Below, one piece after another: positions 7,616-15,764 of a stretch of DNA of 64,000 bases (the first letter of the stretch is position 1; each line of letters opens with the position of its first letter). The notes under the pieces were generated by a model. The model ran no database searches. It saw nothing but the letters and a program-made list of their open reading frames with translations, and was not told the origin of the DNA. Origin of the DNA: Streptomyces noursei ATCC 11455 (GTDB lineage: Bacteria > Actinomycetota > Actinomycetes > Streptomycetales > Streptomycetaceae); contig NZ_CP011533.1 in the NCBI RefSeq assembly GCF_001704275.1, forward strand, positions 1,178,001-1,242,000, written 5' to 3'. The position numbers were made by a program, and so were the translations under genes.

Positions 7616-8031
7616 TCGGGCAGATGGTGACGACCCCGGCGGATTCGGTGAGCCCGTAGGCGGTGCAGACGTCGGGGATGCCGAGTTCGTCGCGGATCCG
7701 GACGACGAGTTCGGCGGGGACGGTGGCGGCGCCGGCGGCCGGTGGTGCCGGAGGTGAAGAGGATGTCGGAGAGGTCGTCGGGGCCGACGGCGTCGGTCCG
7801 GGCGGCCGGTTCGGCGTCGCCGGTGCGGTGGCCGGCCGCCAGGTAGGCGGCGTAGGAGAGGGTGTCGGGCCGCTCCCGTTCCGACGGTGGGCCGTCGTCG
7901 CGGAGCACGACGGTACCGCGCAGCCGGCCCAGGTCCTCGCCGGAGTCGTGCAGCAGGTCGTCGTAGTCGCAGCCGAGGAAGCCGCGGGCGGTGAACAGCA
8001 CGGTGGCGCCGCTGCGGCGGATGATGTCGGC
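7605..8031 (-). pseudogene. Acyl-CoA synthetase (FadD3-like) pseudogene, several deletions
   Basis: This is a remnant of an AMP-forming CoA ligase. It reads from the high coordinate AGAADIIRRSGATVLFTA and GFLGCDYDDLLHDSGEDLG to the ATP motif LFTSGTTGR near 7740. The frame then changes and jumps to VPAELVVRIRDELGIPDV and TAYGLTESAGVVTICP, skipping about 100-150 residues. It ends at about 7605, fused to the dehydrogenase remnant. The N-terminal roughly 100 residues and the whole C-terminal lid domain are absent. FadD3 starts HIP catabolism and sits in the KstR2 regulon, which suits the locus, but too little is left to prove the subfamily. Confidence 0.8.
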
Positions 8032-8222
8032 GGCACCGGCGTCGACTGGCGTTCCGGCGTCAACGGCGCACCGCTACTGACCGCGGCGCTGGCCACGCTC
8101 GAATGCGAGCTGGCGGACGTACTGCCCGGCGGCGACCATCTGATCGCGGTGGGCCGGGTCACCGCCCTGACCCCCGCGGAGCGGCTGCGCGAGAACGGGC
8201 CGCTGCTCTACTTCCGGCGCAC
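8032..8222 (+). pseudogene. Flavin reductase (HsaB-like) C-terminal remnant
   Basis: In the plus frame the bases encode GTGVDWRSGVNGAPLLTA, ATLECELADVLPGGDHLI and GPLLYFRRTYGRLG. This matches the second half of the DIM6/NTAB flavin reductase family, of which HsaB (partner of the steroid monooxygenase HsaA) is a member. The first half, including the start, is gone. The piece abuts the ligase remnant on the other strand at about 8031 and runs into the 3' end of the padR gene. It is an orphan fragment left by rearrangement. Confidence 0.72.
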
Positions 8223-8867
8223 CTACGGGCGCTTGGGCCCCTCGTCGCCGGCGCCGTCGGCGGCTTCGGCGGCCGCCATCTCGTCCAGGTCGGCCAGCAT
8301 CGCGTCCGCCAGGTCGCGTTCGGAGGCGTAGTACCGCTCCGACCACTTCAGGGCGAGCGAGGGGTAGGCCCAGGCCGCTTCGGCGCGGGCGCCCGCGGCG
8401 TCCGCCTCGGCGCGCCGCCGCATGGTCTCGGCGTACTCCCGGTGCCGACCGAGCACCTCGCGCATCTGGTCGGCCTCCAACAGATGCCCCAACCACAGGC
8501 GCAGCATCACCCCGTGCTTGAGCACCGGCGGCTCCACCGGCGCCTCGCGCGCCCACCGCCTGACCGCCGCCATGCCCTCGTCGGTGATGACGTAGACCCG
8601 CTTGTCGCGATTGCCGGTCTCCTGGGCGACCATCCGCGAGCTGACGTAGCCCACCTTCTCCAGGCGCTTGAGCTCGCCGTAGATCTGGCTGAACGACGGG
8701 CTCCAGTAGAAGAAGCGCAGCGACCGGTCCGACCACTTCTTGAGGTCGTAACCGGACAACTCCTCGCCGAAGGACAGCAGTCCGAGCACCGCCCAGCTGG
8801 TCGCCGGCAGCGCCGGGCGCTCCGCGTCGTCCCCTGCCCGCGCTCCGCGCACCTTCTTCTCCGTCAC
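8223..8867 (-). CDS. PadR-family transcriptional regulator
   Basis: This 214-residue regulator starts at the GTG at 8867. It has an N-terminal winged helix (ATSWAVLGLLSFGEELSGYD, then FSQIYGELKRLEKVGYVSS, about residues 25-90) and a C-terminal PadR_C/Vir helical domain rich in Ala, Arg and Glu. PadR proteins repress neighbouring genes and are released by a small ligand. It is divergent from the LLM oxidoreductase operon, with two adjacent dyads in the 180-base gap, and is therefore the likely regulator of that operon. Its last bases overlap the flavin reductase remnant. Confidence 0.88.
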   Translation of the reverse strand: MTEKKVRGARAGDDAERPALPATSWAVLGLLSFGEELSGYDLKKWSDRSLRFFYWSPSFSQIYGELKRLEKVGYVSSRMVAQETGNRDKRVYVITDEGMAAVRRWAREAPVEPPVLKHGVMLRLWLGHLLEADQMREVLGRHREYAETMRRRAEADAAGARAEAAWAYPSLALKWSERYYASERDLADAMLADLDEMAAAEAADGAGDEGPKRP

Positions 8868-8980
8868 GCTCCGCAGTCTACGGCCTGGGTCGCGTCCACG
8901 AAGTCCCGCCCGCCGCCGTGCACCCGGCACGTCCCCGGGCGCTCGACGGGACATCGCCGATGCCCCTTCCCCGCCACCAC

Positions 8981-9013
8981 ATATACCTGCTAGACATATT
9001 CCTATTGGAAATA
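8981..9013. promoter_or_regulatory. Two adjacent AT-rich dyads, candidate PadR operator
   Basis: ATATACCTGCTAGACATAT (8981-8999) is an imperfect palindrome with ATAT ends. It is followed at once by ATATTCC-TATT-GGAAATA (8996-9013). These are the only AT-rich bases in the gap between padR and the LLM gene, 35-65 bases before the latter's GTG. Confidence 0.5.
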
Positions 9014-9047
9014 CTCTCCACGCCCTCCAGAACGAGGAGACAGTTCC

Positions 9048-10175
9048 GTGAAGTTCTCGATGATCTTCGAGGCGCAGCTGGCCGACCCGACGCCCGAACG
9101 GGAGCGCCAGGTCATCCACGACTGCGTCGAACAGGCCGTCTACGCCGAGGAGATGGGCTTCGACCGCATCTGGGCGGTGGAGCACCACTCGCTCACCCAG
9201 TACGCGCACATGAGCGCCTCGGAGATCTTCCTCACCTGGGTCGCCGCCCGGACCTCCCGGATCCGGATCGGCCACGGCGTGGTCACCATGCCGTTCGGCT
9301 ACCAGCACCCGGTGCGGGTCGCCGAACGGGCCGCGATGCTCGACGTGCTCTCCGGCGGCCGGGTGGACATCGGTGCCGGACGCGGCGCCACCAAGCAGGA
9401 GATGGCGATGTACGGGGTCCGTCCCGAGGACACCTATCCGCAGATGGAGGAGGCGCTGCGGATCTTCGGCAACGCCTGGCGGGCGGAGACCTTCGAGTGG
9501 CACGGCGCACTCGACATCGGCCCCGGCGCGATCCTCCCCCGCCCCGTGCAGGCCCCGCACCCGCCGCTGTTCATGGCCTGCTCCAAGCACGACACCCTCA
9601 AGCTCGCCGCCGAACTGGGCATCGGCGCCCTGGTGATGGGGTTCGCCGGCGCCGACGACGTGCGCGCGATGCGCAGGGTCTACGACGAGGCGATCGCCAC
9701 CCGCGGCGGCGACCGCTTCGTCTCCACCGAGGCCAACGACCACTTCTCCGCGCTCTGCCCGACGGTCGTGCTGGACGACGGCCCGGCCGCGTACCGCATC
9801 GGCACCCGCGGCCAGCGGTTCTTCGCCGAGGCGATCGCCCACTGGTACGGCAACGGCCCGGCGCCCACCGTCCACGACGAGCACGACGACCACGTGGCGG
9901 CGCTGGCGCAGGACCGCGAGGAGCTGGTCGCCAAGCTGCACGAGGCCGACATCCCGGCCCGCCCGGTCGACACCGGCACCTACAACGCCCGGCACGCCTA
10001 CGGCACCGCCCAGGACGCCATCGCCTACGTCGAACAGCTCCGGGAGATCGGGGTGGACGAGGTGATGTGCCTGATCCAGATGGGCACCGTGCCGCAGGAA
10101 GCCTGCCTGGAGACCATCCGGCACTGGGGCGAGACGGTCGTCCCGCACTTCCGGGCGCTGGAGGGCCGGTCATGA
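9048..10175 (+). CDS. LLM class flavin-dependent oxidoreductase (luciferase-like)
   Basis: This 375-residue TIM-barrel flavin oxidoreductase of the bacterial luciferase/F420 superfamily has an N-terminal MKFSMIFEAQL strand, MGFDRIWAVEHH, RIRIGHGVVTMPF and VDIGAGRGATKQE. Such enzymes use FMNH2 or F420H2 to oxidise or monooxygenate organic substrates; the cofactor here is not decidable by eye. GTG start at 9048 with GAGGAGA seven bases upstream. The stop overlaps the next ATG (ATGA). It is the first gene of a three-gene operon (oxidoreductase, SDR, esterase-like hydrolase) suited to oxidising and hydrolysing a cyclic ketone, lactone or ester. Confidence 0.88.
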   Translation: MKFSMIFEAQLADPTPERERQVIHDCVEQAVYAEEMGFDRIWAVEHHSLTQYAHMSASEIFLTWVAARTSRIRIGHGVVTMPFGYQHPVRVAERAAMLDVLSGGRVDIGAGRGATKQEMAMYGVRPEDTYPQMEEALRIFGNAWRAETFEWHGALDIGPGAILPRPVQAPHPPLFMACSKHDTLKLAAELGIGALVMGFAGADDVRAMRRVYDEAIATRGGDRFVSTEANDHFSALCPTVVLDDGPAAYRIGTRGQRFFAEAIAHWYGNGPAPTVHDEHDDHVAALAQDREELVAKLHEADIPARPVDTGTYNARHAYGTAQDAIAYVEQLREIGVDEVMCLIQMGTVPQEACLETIRHWGETVVPHFRALEGRS

Positions 10176-10924
10176 CCGTCGACGGGGCACGGCTCGACGG
10201 CAAGGTCGCGGTGATCACCGGCGCCGGTCGCGGGCAGGGCGCGGCGGAGGCCCGGCTGTTCGTGGCCTCCGGCGCCCGGGTGGTGCTCGGCGACGTCCGC
10301 GAGGAGGAGGGCCGGGCGCTCGCGGCCGAACTGGGCGACGCGGCCCGGTTCGTCCGGCACGACGTCACCGACGCGGACGGCTGGCGGGCGGTGGTCGACA
10401 CCGCGGTCGCCGCCTTCGGCCGGCTGGACGTCCTGGTGAACAACGCCGCACTGTGGCGGACCGCGCCGGTCGACCAGGAGACCGAGGAGAACTTCGACCG
10501 GCTGCTGCGGGTCAATCTGCTCGGCCCGTTCCTGGGCATCCAGGCGGTGATCCCCGCGCTGCGCACGGCGGGCGGCGGCTCGATCGTCAACATCTCCTCG
10601 ACCGCCGGACTGCGCGGCATCCCCGGTCACTCGGCGTACGGGGCGAGCAAGTTCGGGCTGCGCGGGCTCACCAAGTCCGCCGCGCTCGACCTGGCCGGCG
10701 ACCGGATCCGGGTCAACTCCGTCCACCCCGGCATGATCGACACCCCGATGGTGGCGGACGTCCTGGGCCCGGCCCTCGGCGAACAGGACTGGCCTCGGGT
10801 GCCGCTGCGCCGCGTCGGCCGCCCGGACGAGGTGGCGGAGCTGGTCCGCTTCCTGGCGTCCGACGCGTCCGGGTACATCACCGGCGCGGAGTTCGCGGTG
10901 GACGGGGGGCTGACCACCCGATGA
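10172..10924 (+). CDS. Short-chain dehydrogenase/reductase
   Basis: This 250-residue classical SDR has the NAD(P) motif TGAGRGQG (about 18-25), LVNNAALW, the catalytic Ser in NISSTAG, YGASKFG (YxxxK) and a C-terminal GAEFAVDGGLTTR typical of the family. Both its start and stop overlap neighbours by four bases (ATGA), so the three genes are translationally coupled. It probably interconverts an alcohol and ketone that is also the substrate or product of the LLM enzyme. Confidence 0.9.
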   Translation: MTVDGARLDGKVAVITGAGRGQGAAEARLFVASGARVVLGDVREEEGRALAAELGDAARFVRHDVTDADGWRAVVDTAVAAFGRLDVLVNNAALWRTAPVDQETEENFDRLLRVNLLGPFLGIQAVIPALRTAGGGSIVNISSTAGLRGIPGHSAYGASKFGLRGLTKSAALDLAGDRIRVNSVHPGMIDTPMVADVLGPALGEQDWPRVPLRRVGRPDEVAELVRFLASDASGYITGAEFAVDGGLTTR

Positions 10925-11919
10925 CCGACACCCCGCCCGGGCCGGCCGCCGGCGCCCCCGATCCGCTCTCGCCCCGGGCGCGGCTCATCGTGGACGCGAT
11001 GTCCGCGGACTTCCCGGACCCGGCGCGCGGCCCGCTGGACGCCGCCGCGCTGCGCCGCGCCTCCCGGGCCGCCCCGCCCGAGCCCGGCGACGACGGGATC
11101 GCCTCGGCCGACCGCACCGTCCCCGGCCCGCCCGGCGCGCCCCCTCTCCCGGTCCGCGTCTACCGGCCGGACGGTCCCGCCGCCGGGCCCCGCCCGCTGA
11201 TCGTCTTCTTCCACGGCGGCGGCTGGGTGCTCTGCGACCTGGACACCCACGACGGTCTGTGCCGCCAACTCGCCCGGCGCTGCGGAGCGGTGGTGGTCTC
11301 GGTGGACTACCGCCGGGCCCCCGAGGACCGCTTCCCGGCCGCCGCCGAGGACGCCTACGCGGCGACCGCCTGGGCCGCCGCGCGAGCGAGGGAGCTGGGC
11401 TGCGACCCTGCCGGGGTGGCGGTCGCCGGCGACTCCAGCGGGGGCAACCTGGCCGCCGCGGTCGCCCTGATGGCCCGGGACCGCGGCGGCCCGCCGCTCG
11501 CCGCCCAACTGCTGCTCTACCCGGCCCTGGACCACCGGCTGGCGGGCCGCTCGGCCGTCGACCACGCCACCGGCTTCTTCCACACCACGGCCCATATGCG
11601 CTGGTACTGGGACCAGTACCTGGGCCCGGACGGCGACCGCGGGCACCCGTACGCCTCCCCGGGGCTCGCCCCGGACCTGACCGGGCTGCCGCCCGCGCTG
11701 CTGGTGCTGCCCGAGTGCGATCCGCTGCGGGACGAGGGGCGCGCCTACGGGGAGGCGCTGCGGGCCGCCGGCGTGCCGGCGCGCGTGGCCGAATACCGCG
11801 GCACCTTCCACGGGTTCCTCGGGGCGGCCGGGCGACTGCCGGCCGCCGACGCCGCACTGGGAGCGGCCACCAACTGGCTGGTCGGCACGCTGTGTGACGG
11901 TGGCGTGACGAGCGGGTGA
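10921..11919 (+). CDS. Alpha/beta hydrolase, hormone-sensitive-lipase family
   Basis: This 332-residue esterase/lipase has the oxyanion motif HGGGW (98-102), the nucleophile elbow GDSSGG (Ser172), LLVLPECDPLRDEG for the acid and a C-terminal FHGFL His. There is no signal peptide, so it is cytoplasmic. It is the third gene of the PadR-divergent operon, overlapping the SDR by four bases. An ester or lactone produced by the upstream oxidoreductases is the likely substrate. Confidence 0.9.
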   Translation: MTDTPPGPAAGAPDPLSPRARLIVDAMSADFPDPARGPLDAAALRRASRAAPPEPGDDGIASADRTVPGPPGAPPLPVRVYRPDGPAAGPRPLIVFFHGGGWVLCDLDTHDGLCRQLARRCGAVVVSVDYRRAPEDRFPAAAEDAYAATAWAAARARELGCDPAGVAVAGDSSGGNLAAAVALMARDRGGPPLAAQLLLYPALDHRLAGRSAVDHATGFFHTTAHMRWYWDQYLGPDGDRGHPYASPGLAPDLTGLPPALLVLPECDPLRDEGRAYGEALRAAGVPARVAEYRGTFHGFLGAAGRLPAADAALGAATNWLVGTLCDGGVTSG

Positions 11920-12060
11920 GCGGCGGGTGGCTAGGGTGGTGACACTGTGCGGGGACGCCATGGCGGCCCGTCGATGCGGTGCGCCGCCGCACGTCGAGTG
12001 CCAGACTTGAAGCACCGCGCCCGGCCGCCGGCCGGGGCCCATGTGACCGAGGGGAACGAC

Positions 12061-12354
12061 ATGACCTGGGCATCTTGGACGACGGTGGGGATTCACGCCC
12101 GCCCCGGCGCGGTGCAGACCGAGGAGGTCGGCCCGATGCAGGGCGACCTGACCATCCACACCACGTGGTCGGAGGACGAGGCGCACGTCGCCGTCCAGTA
12201 CACCGGCTCCTCGGACTGGTACACCATGGTCGGCAGCCCCGTCCCCTGTCACTCGGAGGCGGACAGCCGGGCCTTCCACCAGGCCGTCGTCGAGGCGGTC
12301 CGGGGCGGCGAGAAGGCCCACGCGTCGTTGGAGGAGCTCTTCCGCACCGGATAG
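12061..12354 (+). CDS. Small hypothetical protein, 97 aa
   Basis: Start ATG 12061 is preceded by GAGGGG at a good distance; an in-frame ATG further upstream lacks one. The soluble protein is acidic and threonine/tryptophan-rich (MTWASWTTVGIHARPG, HTTWSEDEAHVAVQYTGSSD), with no cysteine pair, signal peptide or membrane helix. I do not recognise a family. It stands alone between the hydrolase operon and a strong hairpin, so it is probably monocistronic. Confidence 0.65.
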   Translation: MTWASWTTVGIHARPGAVQTEEVGPMQGDLTIHTTWSEDEAHVAVQYTGSSDWYTMVGSPVPCHSEADSRAFHQAVVEAVRGGEKAHASLEELFRTG

Positions 12355-12378
12355 CCCCCTCGACATCCCCGCACGCAG

Positions 12379-12404
12379 GCCGGGACGGCGATCGCCGTCC
12401 CGGC
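12379..12404. terminator. Perfect 26-bp palindromic terminator
   Basis: GCCGGGACGGCGA / TCGCCGTCCCGGC forms an uninterrupted palindrome at 12379-12404, 25 bases after the stop of the 97-residue protein, followed by TTCGTC. Confidence 0.75.
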
Positions 12405-12495
12405 TTCGTCATGCCCGGAAACTTCCGCACGCCACGGGGCAACCCCGGCGCGGTCTGGTGAGTCTCTCCCGTCGGAACACGATTGGTCATCTTCC

Positions 12496-12553
12496 GACTA
12501 CCTAAAGCTGATCAATTATCAATTTTTGACTACCTAGTGTTGAAAATTGATCA
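12496..12553. promoter_or_regulatory. AT-rich dyad and direct repeats before the M4 protease
   Basis: TGATCAATTATCAA (12509-12522) and TTGAAAATTGATCA (12540-12553) form an inverted repeat with 13 of 14 bases paired around a 17-base loop. GACTACCTA occurs twice in direct orientation, at 12496-12504 and 12528-12536, 32 bases apart. The stretch 12484-12565 is about 65% A+T in a genome of over 70% GC. It ends about 130 bases before the protease start. It most likely holds the promoter and operator of the protease; TTGACT at 12526 and TTGAAA at 12540 are possible -35 boxes. The rest of the 12355-12686 gap shows nothing else. Confidence 0.6.
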
Positions 12554-12686
12554 TTTCCCTTTACATGCCCATGCCAGGCAGACCAGGGTCTGTGCGGGGC
12601 CGGACGGCCCCCGCGGTGCGCAACGCCACCGCGTGTACGGGCGGTTGGCGCATTCCACCGCTCACAGCACATAAGGACGCAAACCT

Positions 12687-14474
12687 GTGCGTAGACCCCA
12701 CATACGCAGTCGCCGCCTGGCGATAGCCCTGGCCGTGACCACGGCCGCCACCCTCAGCGCGGGCGCCGCCGTCGCGACGCCGGCCTCCCCCACCGTCTCC
12801 CCCTCCGCAGCATCGACCGCCGGCACCCCCGCGATCGTCGACGCGGCGCGCGCCGCCGCCTACGCCCACTCCGCCACCACCGGCGTCGGCGCACAGGACA
12901 CCCTCAAGGCCACCGACACCCTGGTCGACGCCGACGGCCGCCGGCACGTGCGGTTCGTCCGCACGCATCGCGGCATGCCGGTGCTCGGCGGCGACCTGGT
13001 CGTCCACCTCGGCGCCGACTCCTCCTACCAGGGCGTGACCCGGGCCGCCCGCCACACGGTCGATCTGCCCACCGCCGACCCGAAGCTGTCGGGCCGCCAG
13101 GCCGCCGCCAAGGCCGCCGCCGTGGCACAGGGCACCGCCGGCGAGCCCCGACTCGTCGTCGACGCCCGCGCCGGCCGGACCACCCTCGCCTACCAGGTGC
13201 AGGTCGACGACAGCGGCACCGCCGAGGCCGGCGGCGCCCGGACCGTCGTCATCGACGCCGCCACCGGCAACGTCCTCAGCAACATCCCGGTGAACGAACC
13301 GTTCCTGTCGCCGTCCGTCCAGCACAAGCTCCGGCAGCGCGGCGAACGACTCACCCCCGGCACCGCGGTGGCCGCCACCCCGCCCGCCCCGGGCAAGCCC
13401 GCCGCCGGCCACTACCCGGCCCCGGCCACCGGCTCCGGCATGTCCTTCTTCGTCGGCACCGTGCCGCTGTCCACCACCCAGACCGCCAAGAACGCCTTCG
13501 TCCTGCGGGACGGCACCCGCGGCAACACCGAGACCCGCGACGCCGGCGGCAAGGAACTCGACAAGTTCCTCTCCGGCAAGCCCTTCACCAGCGGCACCGA
13601 CCGCTGGGGCGACGGCACCACCGGCAACCGCACCACCGCCGCGGTCGACGCCCAGTTCGGCATCACCAGCACCCTGGACTTCTACAAGAAGACCTTCGGC
13701 CGCAAGGGCATCAAGAACGACGGCGCCGGCGCGCACGCCCTGGTCCACTACGGCGCGAACGTCGGCAACGCCTTCTGGTCCTCGGACTGCGGCTGCATGC
13801 TCTACGGCGACGGGGACGGCAAGCTCTTCACCAAGCCGCTGGTCGTCCTGGACGTCACCGGTCACGAGCTGACCCACGGCGTGGTCGACGCCACCGCCGG
13901 CCTCGAACCCACCCGCGTCGACCCCGAGGGCCGCCAGTTCGGCGAGCCGGGCGCGCTCAACGAGTCGCTCGCGGACATCTTCGGCAGCGCGGTGGAGTTC
14001 GCCACCAACAACCCGAAGAACCCGCCCAACTACCTCATGGGCGAGAAGCTCGGCCTGGCCCAGAAGTTCCTGCGCCGACTGGACAAGCCGTCCCTGGACA
14101 AGCTCGAAGGGACCGTCGACTACTGGTCGAAGGACACCTACGACACCGAGGTGCACGCCGGCTCCGGGGTCTCCTCGCACGCCTTCTACCTGCTGGCCGA
14201 GGGCAGCGGCAAGAAGACCATCGGCGGCGTCGCCTACGACTCCGCCACCTACGACGGCGCCAAGGTGACCGGCATCGGCCGGGACAAGGCCCTGGCGATC
14301 TTCTACCGGGCGCTGACCCGGTACATGGTCTCCACGACCGACTTCCACGACGCCCGGACCGCCACCCTCCAGGCCGCCAAGGACCTCTACGGCGCGGGCA
14401 GCACCGCGTACCGGACGGTCGATCGCGCCTGGGCCGCGGTCAACGTCACCGCCGCCAACGCCCCCCGGCGCTGA
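12687..14474 (+). CDS. Secreted M4-family (thermolysin-like) metallopeptidase
   Basis: This 595-residue preproenzyme has a signal peptide (RRLAIALAVTTAATLSAGAA, cleavage near residue 30), an FTP/PepSY propeptide to about residue 210, and a catalytic domain. The zinc motif is HELTH (H393, E394, H397). The third ligand, in GALNESLAD, is Glu426. Thermolysin has 24 residues from first His to this Glu and here there are 33, so a loop of about nine residues is inserted. GTG start at 12687. A perfect hairpin follows the gene. The enzyme should be exported and activated by removal of the propeptide, digesting extracellular protein. Confidence 0.93.
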   Translation: MRRPHIRSRRLAIALAVTTAATLSAGAAVATPASPTVSPSAASTAGTPAIVDAARAAAYAHSATTGVGAQDTLKATDTLVDADGRRHVRFVRTHRGMPVLGGDLVVHLGADSSYQGVTRAARHTVDLPTADPKLSGRQAAAKAAAVAQGTAGEPRLVVDARAGRTTLAYQVQVDDSGTAEAGGARTVVIDAATGNVLSNIPVNEPFLSPSVQHKLRQRGERLTPGTAVAATPPAPGKPAAGHYPAPATGSGMSFFVGTVPLSTTQTAKNAFVLRDGTRGNTETRDAGGKELDKFLSGKPFTSGTDRWGDGTTGNRTTAAVDAQFGITSTLDFYKKTFGRKGIKNDGAGAHALVHYGANVGNAFWSSDCGCMLYGDGDGKLFTKPLVVLDVTGHELTHGVVDATAGLEPTRVDPEGRQFGEPGALNESLADIFGSAVEFATNNPKNPPNYLMGEKLGLAQKFLRRLDKPSLDKLEGTVDYWSKDTYDTEVHAGSGVSSHAFYLLAEGSGKKTIGGVAYDSATYDGAKVTGIGRDKALAIFYRALTRYMVSTTDFHDARTATLQAAKDLYGAGSTAYRTVDRAWAAVNVTAANAPRR

Positions 14475-14494
14475 CCCGGCACCGCACCGATCGG

Positions 14495-14524
14495 ACCGGT
14501 GCCCCCGCCACGCGGGGCACCGGT
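14495..14524. terminator. Strong hairpin after the M4 protease
   Basis: ACCGGTGCCCC (14495-14505) pairs perfectly with GGGGCACCGGT (14514-14524) over an 8-base loop, 20 bases after the protease stop. Confidence 0.8.
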
Positions 14525-14561
14525 CCTGGCCGGCCGGGGTGCCGGCGCCTACGTTGACGCC

Positions 14562-15764
14562 ATGACCGTGCGCACCGGGCGGGAGCGCCGCCTCGGCAGC
14601 CCCGCCGCGGCGGGCGTCTTCGCGATCGGCATGGCCGGGACGACCCTGCCCACCCCCCTCTACGGGCTCTACCGGCAGCAACTGGGCTTCTCCGAGCTGA
14701 TGGTGACGGTGGTCTTCGCCACCTACGCCGTCGGGGTGATCGCGGTGCTGTTCGGCGCCGGCAACGTCTCCGACGCCACCGGCCGGCGCCCGGTGCTGTT
14801 CGCCGCGCTGGGCCTGTCCGCGGCGAGCGCCCTGTGCTTCCTCCTCGAGGGCGGGCTGCCGCTGCTGCTGCTCGGCCGGGTGCTGTCCGGCTTCGCCGCC
14901 GGGCTGTTCAGCGGCGCCGGCACCGCCGCCGTCCTCGAACTGGCCCGCCCCGGGCGGGAATCCCGGGCCAGCTTCGCCGCCACCGCCGCCAACATGGGCG
15001 GACTGGGCTGCGGCCCGCTGCTGGCCGGGCTGCTCGCCCAGTACGCGCCCCGGCCACTGGCCCTCCCCTTCCTCGTCCACCTGGTCCTGCTGGTCCTCGC
15101 CGCCCTGGTCACCTGGTTCCTGCCGGAGACCGTCGCGCACCCGAGCCGGCCCCGCTCCCCGCGCCCCCAGGGGCTGCGGATCCCCCCGGCCGTCCGCGGG
15201 GTGTTCGCCCCCGCCGCCATCGCCGCGTTCGCCGGCTTCGCGCTCCTCGGGCTGTTCACCGCGATCGCGCCGAGCTTCGTCGCGCGGACCCTCGGCGAGC
15301 ACAACCTCGCGGTCTCCGGGGCGGTCGTCTGCACGGTCTTCCTGGGCTCGACGCTCGGCCAGGCCCTGACCGGCCGGCTCGGCGCCCGCACCGCCCTGCC
15401 GGTCGGCTGTCTGATCCTGGTGCTGGGGCTCTGTCTGGTCGGCGCCTCGCTCGCCGCGGACTCGCTGCCCGTCCTGGTCGCCGGCGCGCTGTGCGGCGGC
15501 ACCGGCCAGGGCCTGGCGTTCCGCGCCGGACTCACCGTGGTGGGCGCCGCGGCCCCGCCGGAGCACCGCGGCGGCACCCTGTCCGCCTTCTTCCTCGTCG
15601 CCTACCTCGGCATCTCCCTGCCGGTGGTGGGCGTCGGCGCGCTCACCATGGCCCTGGGGCTGCGCGGTGCGGGGCTCGTCTTCGCCGGATGCGTCATCGC
15701 GGTGGCGGTGGCGGTCGGCGGGTACGTCCTGCGGCACCCCCTGCCGGCGGAGGACGCCGCCTGA
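14562..15764 (+). CDS. MFS transporter (putative exporter)
   Basis: This 400-residue integral membrane protein has about twelve hydrophobic helices. MFS markers are the early GMAGTTLPTPLYGLYRQQLG segment and the loop 2-3 motif GNVSDATGRRPVL. The ATG at 14562 is used; longer frames lack an SD. No regulator sits beside it. The substrate is unknown. The gap from 15765 to the next start (288 bases) contains no gene that I can support. Confidence 0.88.
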   Translation: MTVRTGRERRLGSPAAAGVFAIGMAGTTLPTPLYGLYRQQLGFSELMVTVVFATYAVGVIAVLFGAGNVSDATGRRPVLFAALGLSAASALCFLLEGGLPLLLLGRVLSGFAAGLFSGAGTAAVLELARPGRESRASFAATAANMGGLGCGPLLAGLLAQYAPRPLALPFLVHLVLLVLAALVTWFLPETVAHPSRPRSPRPQGLRIPPAVRGVFAPAAIAAFAGFALLGLFTAIAPSFVARTLGEHNLAVSGAVVCTVFLGSTLGQALTGRLGARTALPVGCLILVLGLCLVGASLAADSLPVLVAGALCGGTGQGLAFRAGLTVVGAAAPPEHRGGTLSAFFLVAYLGISLPVVGVGALTMALGLRGAGLVFAGCVIAVAVAVGGYVLRHPLPAEDAA

